Below, piece after piece: positions 49,584-59,797 of a DNA stretch of 64,000 nucleotides; position 1 is the stretch's first letter, and each line of letters starts with the position of its first letter. Both the position numbers and the translations under genes were made by a program. The notes beneath the pieces are model-generated. The model made no database searches. It had not been told where the DNA came from and saw only the letters and a list, made by a program, of their open reading frames with translations. The DNA comes from DASUAS01 sp963809795. GTDB taxonomy: Bacteria > Actinomycetota > Acidimicrobiia > IMCC26256 > DASPTH01. Location: NCBI GenBank assembly GCA_963809795.1, contig CAWELN010000021.1, positions 124,001 through 188,000 on the forward strand. The letters are read 5' to 3'.

Positions 49584-51413
49584 ATGAGGGTCCGTCGGGC
49601 GGTCGCGCTGGCGTTGCTGACGCTCGTCGGGTGCGCGTCGACGGTGGTGGTCGCCGGGCCCGCGTCGGCCGGCGTCACGGAGCGGATCACCAACTACCGC
49701 TCCGAGGTGACCATCGAGCACGACGGCACCATCGAGGTGCACGAGACCATCGCCTACGACTTCGGCGTCGTGCCGCACCACGGGATCTACCGCGACGTTC
49801 CCGTGCGCACCGACCAGTCCGGCAAGGACGGCTACGACCGCGTGTACCCGCTCGACGTGGTGTCGGTGGCCGCGTCGGAGGGGACGCCGGCCCAGTACAC
49901 CGTCGAGGACCAGGGCGACGACCAGCGCATCAAGATCGGCGACCCCGACGTGACCATCACGGGTCAGCACGTCTACGACATCACGTACCGCGTGCGCGGC
50001 GCGATGAACGCGTTCGACGACCACGACGAGCTGGTCTGGAACGCGGTCGGCCCCGAGTGGTCCGTACCCATCGAGCAGGCGAGCGCGGTTGTCCGGGCAC
50101 CCGCGGACATCCAGCGGGTGCTGTGCACGACCGGGCCCTTCGGCTCGTTCTCACCGTGCGCGTCGGCGTCGTCGTCCGGCGCCGAGGCGACGTTCGGGCA
50201 GGCGCAGCTGGCGCCGTACGACGCGATGACGGTCAGCGTCGCGATCCCGAAGGGCGCGGTGGTGCCGTCGCCGACCCCGATCCTGGAGGAGCGGTTCAAC
50301 CTCGCGTCCGCCTTCCGGGTGACGCCCGCGACCGGCGGCATCTCCGGCGGGATCCTGGCGCTCTTCGCGGTGCTGGCCGGCCTCCTGGTCTGGAAGTTCG
50401 GGCGCGACCGCCGCTACCGCGGCTCCGCAGTCGACGCGGCGTATGGTCCCGGTGACGCGACCGACGGCGGCGAGGACGAGGTGCGCGCGCCACTGCGCGA
50501 GGCGGAGACGCCGGTCGAGTTCGAGCCGCCCGACAACCTCCGGCCCGGCGAGCTCGGGACCCTCATCGACTTCGAGGCCAATCCGCTCGACATCACGGCC
50601 ACCATCATCGACCTCGCCGTGCGCGGCTACCTGAAGATCGAGGAGCTCGACAAGGCGTGGTACCAGCGCAAGCACGACTGGATGCTCACGAAGCTGCCCG
50701 AGGAGGGTGAGCTGCGCCGCTACGAGCGCACCCTCTACGACGGGCTCTTCGCCGATGGCGACCAGGTGAAGCTCTCGGACCTCCACAACAAATTCGCCGA
50801 GCGCATGACCAAGGTGCGCGAGCAGCTCATGGACGACGCCATGTCGAAGGGCTGGTTCGCCCGCAAGCCGGGGACGGTGAAGGTCCTGTACGGCATCCTG
50901 GGCATCCTCGTCGTCGCCGCGGGGGCGGGGCTCACGATCCTCCTCGCGTCGGAGACGCATGCCGCGTTGCTCGGCGTGCCGGTGATCGTGGGCGGGATCC
51001 TGCTCCTGATCGCGGCGCGCTGGATGCCGCACCGCACCGCGAAGGGCTACGCCACCCTTCGGCACACGCTCGGCTTCAAGCGGTTCATCGACGAGTCGGA
51101 GAAGCGCCGGGCCGAGTTCGCCGAGCGCAAGAACATCTTCTCCGAGTACCTGCCGTACGCGGTCGTGTTCGGGGCCACGAAGCAGTGGGCGCGCGCGTTC
51201 GCCGATCTCGGCGACGCGTCACCCGACACTTCGTCGTGGTACGTCTCGCAACACGCGTTCGACTACGCGCTGTTCTCCAGCGCGATCGACGGCTTCGCGG
51301 TGACGAGCGCGGGCACCCTCACGTCCGCGCCGTCGTCGAGCGGGTCCAGCGGCTTCTCCGGTGGCGGCTTCTCCGGCGGGGGCGGCGGCGGGGGTGGCGG
51401 CGGCTCCTGGTAG
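49584..51413 (+). CDS. DUF2207-family membrane protein
   Basis: A 609-residue protein. Residues 1-30 are a signal peptide. The extracellular DUF2207 domain follows (ITNYRSEVTIEHDGTIEVHETI, FGVVPHHGIYRDVPVR). One membrane helix is near residue 260 (GILALFAVLAGLLVWKFG) and two more near 435-475. The cytosolic part contains DITATIIDLAVRGYLKIEE, a winged-helix-like segment normal for the family. The C terminus is a Ser/Gly-rich tail ending in about ten glycines and SW. Function in the family is unknown, with an envelope role suspected. It is divergent from the NarL-type regulator, so it is a possible target. Confidence 0.87.
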   Translation: MRVRRAVALALLTLVGCASTVVVAGPASAGVTERITNYRSEVTIEHDGTIEVHETIAYDFGVVPHHGIYRDVPVRTDQSGKDGYDRVYPLDVVSVAASEGTPAQYTVEDQGDDQRIKIGDPDVTITGQHVYDITYRVRGAMNAFDDHDELVWNAVGPEWSVPIEQASAVVRAPADIQRVLCTTGPFGSFSPCASASSSGAEATFGQAQLAPYDAMTVSVAIPKGAVVPSPTPILEERFNLASAFRVTPATGGISGGILALFAVLAGLLVWKFGRDRRYRGSAVDAAYGPGDATDGGEDEVRAPLREAETPVEFEPPDNLRPGELGTLIDFEANPLDITATIIDLAVRGYLKIEELDKAWYQRKHDWMLTKLPEEGELRRYERTLYDGLFADGDQVKLSDLHNKFAERMTKVREQLMDDAMSKGWFARKPGTVKVLYGILGILVVAAGAGLTILLASETHAALLGVPVIVGGILLLIAARWMPHRTAKGYATLRHTLGFKRFIDESEKRRAEFAERKNIFSEYLPYAVVFGATKQWARAFADLGDASPDTSSWYVSQHAFDYALFSSAIDGFAVTSAGTLTSAPSSSGSSGFSGGGFSGGGGGGGGGGSW

Positions 51414-51537
51414 CAGCGGGCGCCGGGCCGGCGGCGGCCCGACGCGGGCTCCGGGCTACCTACAACTCGGTAGGCGATGACCGGCGCGGGCAGGTGGCAT
51501 TGTTCGGTCGGCATCGTCATCGAACGAAGGAACACGC

Positions 51538-52689
51538 GTGGGACCACTGCACGGGGTGAGGATCGTCGAGATCGCCGGCATCGGGCCGGGCCCCTTCGCG
51601 GCAACGTTGCTGTCCGACATGGGAGCGGACGTCGTGCGGGTCGAGCGGGTCGAGGTGGTCGAGCGGGCCACGCGTCCGAGTGGCTTCACGTTCGACGCGC
51701 GCGGCCGCCGTGCAATCGCGGTCGACCTCAAGAACCCGGACGGGGTCGAGACCGTGCTGCGTTTGGTGGAGCAGGCCGACGCGCTGATCGAAGGGTTCCG
51801 GCCGGGCGTCACCGAGCGGCTCGGCCTGGGTCCCGAGGAGTGCCTGGCTCGCAACCCGCGGCTGGTGTACGGGCGCATGACCGGTTGGGGGCAGACGGGC
51901 CCGCTCGCGCACGCGGCCGGCCACGACATCAACTACATCTCGCTCGCCGGCGCGTTGGCGCACTTCGGTCGCGTCGGCGCGCCGCCGACGCCACCCTTGA
52001 ACATGATGGGCGACTACGGCGGAGGCGGGATGTTCCTCGCCTTCGGGGTGGTGTGCGCGTTGCTCGAAGCGCGCAGCTCCGGGCAGGGGCAGGTCATCGA
52101 CGCGGCCATGGTCGACGGCGCCACCTACCTCATGGGCGCGATGTGGGGCATGCGTGGCATGGGCCTCTTCAGCGAGGAGCGCGGTACGAACCTCCTCGAC
52201 ACCGGTTCGCCGTTCTACGACGTGTACGAGACCGCCGACGGCCACTGGGTCTCGATCGGCTCGATCGAGCCGCAGTTCTATGCGCAGCTGCTCGAGCTCA
52301 CCGGCGTGCGCCACGACGACCTGCCCGCGCAGATGGACCGCGCCGGCTGGCCCGCGCTGCGCGAGCGGCTCACCGAGGTGTTCGCGCAGAAGACGCGGGC
52401 GGAGTGGACCGAGCTGCTCGAGGGGACCGACGTCTGCTTCGCGCCGGTGCTGCCGATGAGCGAGGTGAGCAGCCATCCGCATCTGGTGGCACGCGGGTCG
52501 ATCGTCGAGCACGACGGCATGGAGCAGCCGGTACCCGCACCGCGCTTCTCGCGCACCGAGGCCGAGATCCAGGGTCCGGCGCCGTTACCCGGTCAGCACA
52601 CCGATGCGGTGCTCGCGTCGTACGGCTTCACCGACGACGAGATCGCCAAGCTGGCGGCATCGGGCGCGGTCAAGCAGCGGTCGGGCTGA
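51538..52689 (+). CDS. CaiB/BaiF CoA-transferase family protein (alpha-methylacyl-CoA racemase-like)
   Basis: A 383-residue class III CoA-transferase-fold enzyme. Segments VRIVEIAGIGPGPFAATLLSDMGADVVRVERV, GRMTGWGQTGPLAHAAGHDINYISLAGALAHFGR and DAAMVDGATYLMGAMWG fit the alpha-methylacyl-CoA racemase (Mcr/AMACR) branch, with GHDINY holding the catalytic His and Asp. It would invert 2-methyl branched acyl-CoAs before beta-oxidation, in line with the acyl-CoA dehydrogenase and ETF genes in this window. GTG start. Its end overlaps purK by 20 bases. Confidence 0.88.
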   Translation: MGPLHGVRIVEIAGIGPGPFAATLLSDMGADVVRVERVEVVERATRPSGFTFDARGRRAIAVDLKNPDGVETVLRLVEQADALIEGFRPGVTERLGLGPEECLARNPRLVYGRMTGWGQTGPLAHAAGHDINYISLAGALAHFGRVGAPPTPPLNMMGDYGGGGMFLAFGVVCALLEARSSGQGQVIDAAMVDGATYLMGAMWGMRGMGLFSEERGTNLLDTGSPFYDVYETADGHWVSIGSIEPQFYAQLLELTGVRHDDLPAQMDRAGWPALRERLTEVFAQKTRAEWTELLEGTDVCFAPVLPMSEVSSHPHLVARGSIVEHDGMEQPVPAPRFSRTEAEIQGPAPLPGQHTDAVLASYGFTDDEIAKLAASGAVKQRSG

Positions 52690-53797
52690 GTCGGGCGCTC
52701 AACGCGACGAGGCGGGCGGCGAGCTCGTCGTCGTCGCCCGCGGTCACGGTGACGTGCCCGAGCTTGCGCCCCGGCCGCGCTGCTTTGCCGTACCGGTGCA
52801 GGTGGGTCCCGGGCACCGACAGCACCGCGTCGCGGTCGGGCATCTCGCCGATGCAATTCAGCATGGCGCTCGGTCCCAACGGGACGGTCGCCCCGAGCGG
52901 GAGACCGAGGATCGCCCGGAGGTGGTTCTCGAACTGGCTGGTCTCGGCGCCCTCGATGGTCCAGTGGCCGGAGTTGTGCACCCGGGGGGCGATCTCGTTG
53001 GCCAGGAGCTCGCCACCCACGTCGAAGAGCTCCACCGCGAGCACGCCGACGTGGTCGAGGTCGACGAGCAGGCGCGCCGCGAGATCTTCGCCGCGTCGTT
53101 GGAGCGCGGCGTCGAGGCCGGGTGCCGGAGCTCGGCTGATGCGGAGGATGCCGCCCTCGTGGTGGTTCTCGACCAAGGGCCAGCACGCGACGTCGCCGTC
53201 GAGCCCGCGCACGGCCAGCACCGACAGCTCCCGGTCGAACGGCACCAGCTGTTCCAGGATCAGCGGCGCATCACCCAGGTCGGCCCACGCGTCGTCGAGG
53301 TCGGACGTCGCGCGCACGACGCGTTGTCCCTTGCCGTCGTACCCACCGCGTCGGGTCTTGAGCACCGCGGGCAGGCCGCCCACCTCGTCGACGGCGCGCT
53401 CGAGCCCGGCCCGGTCGTCGACCGCCGCGAACGCGGGCGTGCCGATGCCGAGCCGGCGGAACGTCTCCTTCTCGACCAGACGGTCCTGCGAGACCTCGAG
53501 CGACCGGGCGCCCGGGTGCACGGGCACGGAGGCGGCGAGGAAGCGGACCGCAGCGGCCGGCACACCCTCCCACTCGTAGGTCGCGACCCGTGCGTCGAGC
53601 GCGACCTCCCGGAGGGCGGCCTCGTCCCCGAGCGGCCCGACCACGAGATCGCCCACCGCCTGCGCCGGGGCCTCCGCCGTCGGGTCCAGGAAGCGGAAGC
53701 GGAGGCCGAGCGGGATGCCGGCCAGGGCGAGCATGCGCCCGAGCTGGCCGCCGCCGAGCACCGCGACCAGCTCACTCGACGAGTCGGTGTCGGCCAT
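52670..53797 (-). CDS. purK: N5-carboxyaminoimidazole ribonucleotide synthase
   Basis: A 375-residue ATP-grasp enzyme of purine synthesis that carboxylates AIR with ATP and bicarbonate. VAVLGGGQLGRMLALAGIPLG starts the pre-ATP-grasp fold. TRRGGYDGKGQ is the ATP loop, ILEQLVPFDRELSVLAVR the next, and LANEIAPRVHNSGHWTIEGA the metal and substrate region. The ATG at 53797 is set by homology, since the antisense frame remains open for several kilobases upstream. It is not beside purE. A short shared region separates it from the transporter gene on the other strand. Confidence 0.95.
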   Translation of the reverse strand: MADTDSSSELVAVLGGGQLGRMLALAGIPLGLRFRFLDPTAEAPAQAVGDLVVGPLGDEAALREVALDARVATYEWEGVPAAAVRFLAASVPVHPGARSLEVSQDRLVEKETFRRLGIGTPAFAAVDDRAGLERAVDEVGGLPAVLKTRRGGYDGKGQRVVRATSDLDDAWADLGDAPLILEQLVPFDRELSVLAVRGLDGDVACWPLVENHHEGGILRISRAPAPGLDAALQRRGEDLAARLLVDLDHVGVLAVELFDVGGELLANEIAPRVHNSGHWTIEGAETSQFENHLRAILGLPLGATVPLGPSAMLNCIGEMPDRDAVLSVPGTHLHRYGKAARPGRKLGHVTVTAGDDDELAARLVALSARLSPTAA

Positions 53798-53833
53798 CCG
53801 GACTTGTCTAGCGCACCGATTGGGTAGACCACC

Positions 53834-55072
53834 GTGGTGGGGACCGCGGGGAGCTTGCTCGTGCTCGCCGCCGTCCTGGCGCTGGTGGCGTGGGGCAAGA
53901 TGCCCGATCTGTGGGTGGCGGGGCCGGCGGCGGTGCTCGTGGTCGTCACCGGACTGGTCGGGATCGACGAGGTCGGCGACACGATCGATCGCCTCGCGCC
54001 GACGCTCGCGTTCCTGGCTGCGGTGTTCGTGCTGGCCGAGGTCGCCCGCGACGCAGGGTTGTTCAGCGCCGCGGGCGCCTGGATGGGCGCGCGTGCGAGC
54101 TCGTCGCGGCGTCTCGTGCTGGTCGTGTCGGCGGTCGCGATCGCGGTGACGGTGCTCATGAGCCTCGATGCGACCGCGGTGTTGTTCACCCCGGTGGTCG
54201 TGCAGTTGGTGCAGGCCCGGCGGAGCCGCTCGGATGCGCCGCTGCTCGCGACCGCGCAGCTCGCGAACGCGTCGTCGAGCCTGCTGCCGGTGTCGAACCT
54301 CACCAACCTGCTCGTGTTCTCGGCCACGGGTCTCACCTTCGGTGGCTTCGCGGTGCGGATGGCCCTCCCCACGCTGGCGGCGGCGTCGGTGGTCGTCGGC
54401 ACCGCGGTGCGGAGCGACGGCGACGACCGACCGGCGCCGCCCGACCCCGCGGTGCGTCCGGTCCGGCTCGACGCGTTCGCCTGGTTCGTCGTCGCCGCCC
54501 TCGCGGCACTGCTGGTCGCGTTCTTCGTCGGGTCCGCGCTCGGCCTCGAGCCGGCCTGGATCGCGCTCGTCGGCGCCGCCGTCGTCGGAGGCGCGGCGGT
54601 GGGAACGGGCCGCGCCCGCCCGGCCCGCCTCCTGACCGCGGCCGCGCCGCAGTTCCTCCTCTTCGTCGTCGCGCTGGCGGTGGTCGTCGACGCCGCGGTC
54701 GGCCACGGGCTGGGCGACGCCGCCCGCGACGTGCTCCCGTCCGGCGACGGCCTGCTCGCGCTGCTGGCCATGGCCGGGCTGGCCGCCCTGCTGGCCAACC
54801 TGGTGAACAACGTCCCGGCGACGTTGGTGTTGTCGTCGGTGGTGCCGGCCGGGAACACCGGGCTGCTCTTGGCCATGCTGCTGGGGGTCAACGTCGGCCC
54901 CAACCTCACCTACACCGGGTCGCTGGCGACACTGCTGTGGCGGCGGGTCGTGCGGGCGGCCGGGGTCGAGCCCAGCAGGCGGGCGTTCTTCCGTTTCGGG
55001 GCCGTCGCCACCCCGCTCGCCCTGGTGTTGGCCACGGTGATGTTGCGGCTCACGTTGCAGGTGACCGGCTAG
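53834..55072 (+). CDS. ArsB/NhaD (ion transporter superfamily) permease
   Basis: A 412-residue protein with about 11 membrane helices. Conserved parts are LAPTLAFLAAVFVLAEVARDAGLF, MSLDATAVLFTPVVVQL, LLPVSNLTNLLVF with the re-entrant SNLTN loop, and the second-half counterpart LVNNVPATLVLSSV and GVNVGPNLTYTGSLATLLW. This duplicated NxxT pattern is that of ArsB/NhaD/citrate-type ion transporters. Arsenite efflux or Na+/H+ exchange are both possible. No ars regulator or reductase is nearby, so I do not assign arsenic. GTG start. Confidence 0.85.
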   Translation: MVGTAGSLLVLAAVLALVAWGKMPDLWVAGPAAVLVVVTGLVGIDEVGDTIDRLAPTLAFLAAVFVLAEVARDAGLFSAAGAWMGARASSSRRLVLVVSAVAIAVTVLMSLDATAVLFTPVVVQLVQARRSRSDAPLLATAQLANASSSLLPVSNLTNLLVFSATGLTFGGFAVRMALPTLAAASVVVGTAVRSDGDDRPAPPDPAVRPVRLDAFAWFVVAALAALLVAFFVGSALGLEPAWIALVGAAVVGGAAVGTGRARPARLLTAAAPQFLLFVVALAVVVDAAVGHGLGDAARDVLPSGDGLLALLAMAGLAALLANLVNNVPATLVLSSVVPAGNTGLLLAMLLGVNVGPNLTYTGSLATLLWRRVVRAAGVEPSRRAFFRFGAVATPLALVLATVMLRLTLQVTG

Positions 55073-55165
55073 TCTGTTCCTTCCGCAGCAAGGGCCAATG
55101 TCGTCCCTCTGCGTCCACCGGTTCGTTTCCGAGCGCTGTAGCGCGCGTGCGTGCGTGGATGTGAG

Positions 55166-58100
55166 ATGACGATGCCCAACTCCGACGCTACGCCGATGGC
55201 GCGTGCCGCGACGCGGTTCAGCAGCGTCCCCGAAGCGTTCGGGCTCTACGACCCGAGGTTCGAGCACGACGCCTGCGGGGTCTCGTTCATCTGCGACATC
55301 AAGGGCCGGGCCAGCCGGTCGATCGTCACCGACGCCCTCGACGCGCTGTGCAACCTCGACCACCGCGGCGCCTCGGGGGCCGAGGTCAACACCGGCGACG
55401 GCGCCGGCATCCTCCTCCAGGTCCCCGACCGCTTCTTCCGGGCCGTGGTCGACTTCCCCCTGCCGCCGGCCGGGGCCTACGGCGTGGGCCTCGCCTTCCT
55501 CCCGCTCGACGCGGAGGCGGCGGAGAAGACCATGAACCGCATCAACGCCATCGTCGAGGACGAGGGCCTCCGGGTGGTCGGGTGGCGCGAGGTGCCGGTC
55601 GACACCTCGATGATCGGCCCGACGGCGCTGAGCGTGGTGCCCAGCTTCCAGCAGGTGTTCGTCGCCGACCCCGGCGGCGCCACCGGCCTCGAGCTCGACC
55701 GGCTGCTCTTCGTGGTGCGGAAGCGTTGCGAGCACGAGCTCGCGGAGCTCGACGGTCCGGGCGCCGGCGACGAGGTGGTCTACTTCCCGTCGCTGTCGAG
55801 CCGGACCCTCGTCTACAAGGGCATGCTCACCACGCCCCAGCTCCCCGAGTTCTTCCCCGATCTCGCCGACGACCGGGTCGAGTCCGCGCTGGTGCTGGTG
55901 CACAGCCGCTTCTCCACCAACACGTTCCCGTCGTGGCCGCTCGCGCACCCGTACCGGTACCTGGCCCACAACGGCGAGATCAACACCGTGCAGGGCAACC
56001 GCAACTGGATGCGCGCCCGCGAGGCGTTGATGTCGACCCCGCTGATCCCGCGTCTCGAGCGTGCCTTCCCGATCACCACGCCCGGCGCGTCCGACACCGC
56101 GACCTTCGACGAGTGCCTCGAGCTGCTGCACCTCGCCGGCCGCCCCATCTGGCACGCGGCGCTCATGATGATCCCGGGCGCGTGGGAGAACCACGCGACC
56201 ATGCCGGCCGAGGAGCGCGCCTTCTACCGGTACCACGCCTCGCTCATGGAGCCGTGGGACGGCCCCGCGTCGATCACGTTCACCGACGGCACCGTCGTCG
56301 GTGCGGTGCTCGACCGCAACGGGTTGCGCCCGAGCCGGTACTGGGTCACCGACGACGACCGCGTGATCATGGCCAGCGAGGCCGGCGTCGTCGACGTCGA
56401 CCCCGCGCGCGTCGTGCAGAAGGGCCGCCTGCAGCCCGGGCGCATGTTCCTGGTCGACACCGCCAAGGGCCGGATCGTCGGCGACCGCGAGATCAAGCAA
56501 GAGCTCTGGAGCGCGCGGCCCTACGGCGAATGGCTGGAGCAGGGCCTCGTGCACCTGCACGCGCTGCCCGACCGCGTGCACGTCGTGCCGAGCCACGAGT
56601 CGGTCCTGCGCCGTCAGGAGACCTTCGGGTACACCCACGAGGAGCTCAAGCTGCTGCTGGCGCCGATGGCCCGCACCGGGGGCGAGGCGCTCGGCTCCAT
56701 GGGCACCGACACCCCGATCGCGGTGCTCTCCGACCGCTCGCGCCTCCTGTTCGACTACTTCGCGCAGCTGTTCGCGCAGGTCACCAACCCGCCGCTCGAC
56801 GCCATCCGTGAGGAGCTCGTCACCTCCCTCTCCTCCACCATCGGGGCCGAGGCGAACCTGCTCGAACCGGGTCCGGAGTCGTGCGTGCAGGTGGAGCTGC
56901 CGTTCCCGGTGATCGACAACGACGAGCTGGCCAAGCTCATCCACATCCACCACGACGGCGACCGACCGGAGTTCGCGGCCGCGGTGCTGTCGGGGCTCTA
57001 CCGCGTCGCGGGCGGCGGCCGCGCCTTGCGCGAGGCGCTCGACCGCGTGCGGGCCGAGGCGTCGGCGGCGATCGCCGAGGGCAAGCGCATCCTCGTCCTC
57101 TCCGATCGCGACTCCAGCGCCGAGTGGGCGCCGATCCCGTCGCTGCTCCTCACCTCGGCCGTGCACCACCACCTGATCCGGGAGCGGACCCGCACCAAGG
57201 TCGGGCTCGTCGTCGAAGCCGGCGACGCCCGCGAGGTGCACCACATGGCGCTGCTCGTGGGCTACGGCGCCGGCGCCATCAACCCGTACCTGGCGTTCGA
57301 GTCGATCGAGGACCTCATCGCCGCCGAGCTCCACGGCCTGGGGGGGATGGACCCGAAGGTGGCGGTCAAGAACTACATCAAGGCCGCGGGCAAGGGTGTC
57401 CTCAAGGTGATGTCGAAGATGGGCATCTCCACCGTCGCGTCGTACCGCGGCGCGCAGGTGTTCGAGGCGATCGGGCTCAGCCAGGAGCTGGTCGACGAGT
57501 ACTTCACCGGCACCGTCTCCCGCCTCGGCGGCATCGGTCTCGACGAGATCGCGATGGAGGTCGCCCAGCGGCACGCGGTCGCCTACGCCGAGCGGCCCGA
57601 CGAGCGCGCCCACCGCGACCTCGAGCTCGGAGGCGAGTACCAGTGGCGGCGCGAGGGCGAGTACCACCTCTTCAACCCGGAGACGGTGTTCAAGCTGCAG
57701 CACGCGACCCGCGCCAAGCGCTACGACATCTACAAGGAGTACACGACGCTGGTCGACTCGCAGTCGACCCGCCTGGCCACGCTGCGCGGGCTGTTCGCGC
57801 TGCGCGACGGCGTGCGTCCGCCGGTGCCGATCGACGAGGTCGAGCCGGCGAGCGAGATCTTCAAGCGCTTCGCCACCGGTGCGATGTCGTACGGGTCCAT
57901 CTCCAAGGAGGCGCACGAGAACCTCGCCATCGCGATGAACCGCATCGGCGGCAAGTCGAACACCGGCGAGGGTGGGGAGGACGCCGACCGGTACACCCCC
58001 GACGAGAACGGCGACCTGCGCCGCTCGGCGATCAAGCAGGTGGCGTCGGGGCGCTTCGGCGTGACGTCCGAGTACCTCGTGAACGCCGACGACCTGCAGA

Positions 58101-59797
58101 TCAAGATGGCCCAGGGGGCCAAGCCGGGCGAGGGCGGGCAGCTGCCGGGGGCGAAGGTCTACCCGTGGATCGCCAAGACCCGGCACTCGACGCCCGGGGT
58201 GGGGCTCATCAGCCCGCCACCGCACCACGACATCTACTCGATCGAGGACATCAAGCAGCTCATCCACGACCTGAAGAACGGCAACCCGCTCGCACGCGTG
58301 CACGTGAAGCTGGTCGCGCAGGTCGGGGTGGGCACCGTCGCCGCGGGCGTGGCCAAGGCGCACTCCGACGTCGTGCTCATCTCCGGGCACGACGGCGGCA
58401 CCGGCGCCGCCCCGCTCACGTCGCTCAAGCACGCGGGCGCGCCCTGGGAGCTCGGCATCGCCGAGACGCAGCAGACGCTCGTGCGCAACGGCCTGCGCGA
58501 CCGCATCGTCGTGCAGTGCGACGGGCAGCTGAAGACCGGGCGCGACGTCGTGGTCGCGGCACTCCTCGGTGCCGAGGAGTTCGGCTTCGCCACCGCGCCG
58601 CTCGTGGTGAGTGGGTGCGTGATGATGCGCGTCTGCCACCTCGACACCTGCCCGGTCGGCATCGCCACCCAGAACCCGGAGCTGCGCAAGCGGTTCACCG
58701 GCAAGCCTGAGTTCGTCGTCAACTTCTTCGAGTTCATCGCCGAGGAGGTGCGCGAGTACCTCGCCGCGCTCGGCTTCCGCTCGATCGCCGAGGCCATCGG
58801 CCACGCCGAGGTGCTCGACACGCGCGCCGCGATCGACCACTGGAAAGCGCACGGGCTCGACCTCACGCCGATCCTGACCGTGGCCGAGAACCCGTACGAC
58901 GGCCAGGACCTGTACTGCACGAAGGCGCAGGACCACGGGCTCGACCGCGCGCTCGACCAGGAGCTGATCGTGGCGGCCGCCCCCGCGCTCGAACGCGCCG
59001 AGCGGGTCGAGATCGAGGTGCCGGTCCGCAACGTCAACCGCACCGTCGGCACCATGCTGGGTTTCACGCTCACCCAGAAGTGGGGTGGCGACGGCCTGCC
59101 CGACGACACCATCACCGTCCACCTGCGCGGGTCGGCGGGTCAGAGCTTCGGCGCGTTCGTGCCCCGCGGCATCACGCTGCGGCTCGAGGGCGACGCCAAC
59201 GACTACACCGGCAAGGGGCTCTCGGGCGGCAAGCTCGCGTGCTTCCCCGACCGCGAGGCGCAGTTCGCCGCCGAGGAGAACATCATCGCCGGCAATGTCG
59301 CGCTCTACGGCGCCACCGGCGGCGAGGCCTACTTCCGTGGCGTGGTGGGGGAGCGGTTCTGCGTGCGGAACTCCGGCGCCACCGCGGTGGTCGAGGGCGT
59401 CGGCGACCACGGTTGCGAGTACATGACCGGCGGGCGCGTCGTGGTGCTCGGCCCGACCGGCCGCAACTTCGCCGCCGGCATGTCGGGCGGCGTCGCGTTC
59501 GTGCACGACCCGAACGACACGTTCCCCGCGCTCGTCAACTACGAGATGGTGGAGCTCGAGCCGCTCGACGACGACGACCGCGAGTGGCTGCGGCTCACCG
59601 TCGAGCGCCACCGGGAGGTCACCGGCTCCAAGGTCGCGGAGCGGCTGCTCGACAGCTGGGAGAGCGAGGTCGAGGCGTTCTGCAAGGTCATGCCCAAGGA
59701 CTACCGACGCGTGCTCGCGGTGTTGCGCGAGTCCGAGCGCCTCGGCCTGTCGCAGGAGGAGACCGACGTCAAGGTGATGGAATCCGCGCATGGGTGA
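55166..59797 (+). CDS. gltB: Glutamate synthase (NADPH), large subunit
   Basis: A 1543-residue enzyme that forms glutamate from 2-oxoglutarate and glutamine-derived ammonia. The N-terminal amidotransferase starts at the catalytic Cys in FEHDACGVSFICD after a ~33-residue propeptide that is normally removed. The central and FMN-binding synthase domain shows KSNTGEGGEDADRY, QVASGRFGVTSEYLVNADDLQIKMAQGAKPGEGGQLPG and LISGHDGGTGAAPLTSLKHAG. The 3Fe-4S cysteines are in VSGCVMMRVCHLDTCPVGIATQ. The C-terminal beta-helix domain carries GGxxG repeats. The ATG at 55166 is preferred; ATG 55172 and GTG 55151 are alternatives. gltD starts inside its last codons. Confidence 0.97.
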   Translation: MTMPNSDATPMARAATRFSSVPEAFGLYDPRFEHDACGVSFICDIKGRASRSIVTDALDALCNLDHRGASGAEVNTGDGAGILLQVPDRFFRAVVDFPLPPAGAYGVGLAFLPLDAEAAEKTMNRINAIVEDEGLRVVGWREVPVDTSMIGPTALSVVPSFQQVFVADPGGATGLELDRLLFVVRKRCEHELAELDGPGAGDEVVYFPSLSSRTLVYKGMLTTPQLPEFFPDLADDRVESALVLVHSRFSTNTFPSWPLAHPYRYLAHNGEINTVQGNRNWMRAREALMSTPLIPRLERAFPITTPGASDTATFDECLELLHLAGRPIWHAALMMIPGAWENHATMPAEERAFYRYHASLMEPWDGPASITFTDGTVVGAVLDRNGLRPSRYWVTDDDRVIMASEAGVVDVDPARVVQKGRLQPGRMFLVDTAKGRIVGDREIKQELWSARPYGEWLEQGLVHLHALPDRVHVVPSHESVLRRQETFGYTHEELKLLLAPMARTGGEALGSMGTDTPIAVLSDRSRLLFDYFAQLFAQVTNPPLDAIREELVTSLSSTIGAEANLLEPGPESCVQVELPFPVIDNDELAKLIHIHHDGDRPEFAAAVLSGLYRVAGGGRALREALDRVRAEASAAIAEGKRILVLSDRDSSAEWAPIPSLLLTSAVHHHLIRERTRTKVGLVVEAGDAREVHHMALLVGYGAGAINPYLAFESIEDLIAAELHGLGGMDPKVAVKNYIKAAGKGVLKVMSKMGISTVASYRGAQVFEAIGLSQELVDEYFTGTVSRLGGIGLDEIAMEVAQRHAVAYAERPDERAHRDLELGGEYQWRREGEYHLFNPETVFKLQHATRAKRYDIYKEYTTLVDSQSTRLATLRGLFALRDGVRPPVPIDEVEPASEIFKRFATGAMSYGSISKEAHENLAIAMNRIGGKSNTGEGGEDADRYTPDENGDLRRSAIKQVASGRFGVTSEYLVNADDLQIKMAQGAKPGEGGQLPGAKVYPWIAKTRHSTPGVGLISPPPHHDIYSIEDIKQLIHDLKNGNPLARVHVKLVAQVGVGTVAAGVAKAHSDVVLISGHDGGTGAAPLTSLKHAGAPWELGIAETQQTLVRNGLRDRIVVQCDGQLKTGRDVVVAALLGAEEFGFATAPLVVSGCVMMRVCHLDTCPVGIATQNPELRKRFTGKPEFVVNFFEFIAEEVREYLAALGFRSIAEAIGHAEVLDTRAAIDHWKAHGLDLTPILTVAENPYDGQDLYCTKAQDHGLDRALDQELIVAAAPALERAERVEIEVPVRNVNRTVGTMLGFTLTQKWGGDGLPDDTITVHLRGSAGQSFGAFVPRGITLRLEGDANDYTGKGLSGGKLACFPDREAQFAAEENIIAGNVALYGATGGEAYFRGVVGERFCVRNSGATAVVEGVGDHGCEYMTGGRVVVLGPTGRNFAAGMSGGVAFVHDPNDTFPALVNYEMVELEPLDDDDREWLRLTVERHREVTGSKVAERLLDSWESEVEAFCKVMPKDYRRVLAVLRESERLGLSQEETDVKVMESAHG

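Noticed and set aside
51350..51412. GGC-rich tract as a regulatory repeat
   Set aside because: It encodes the Ser/Gly-rich tail of the DUF2207 protein, which is normal for that family.
53834..55072. Arsenite efflux pump (arsB) naming
   Set aside because: The superfamily is clear, but no arsR, arsC or related gene is nearby and closely related members transport other ions.
55073..55165. Possible tRNA or small RNA before gltB
   Set aside because: No cloverleaf, T-loop or anticodon arm could be folded. It is most likely the gltB leader.
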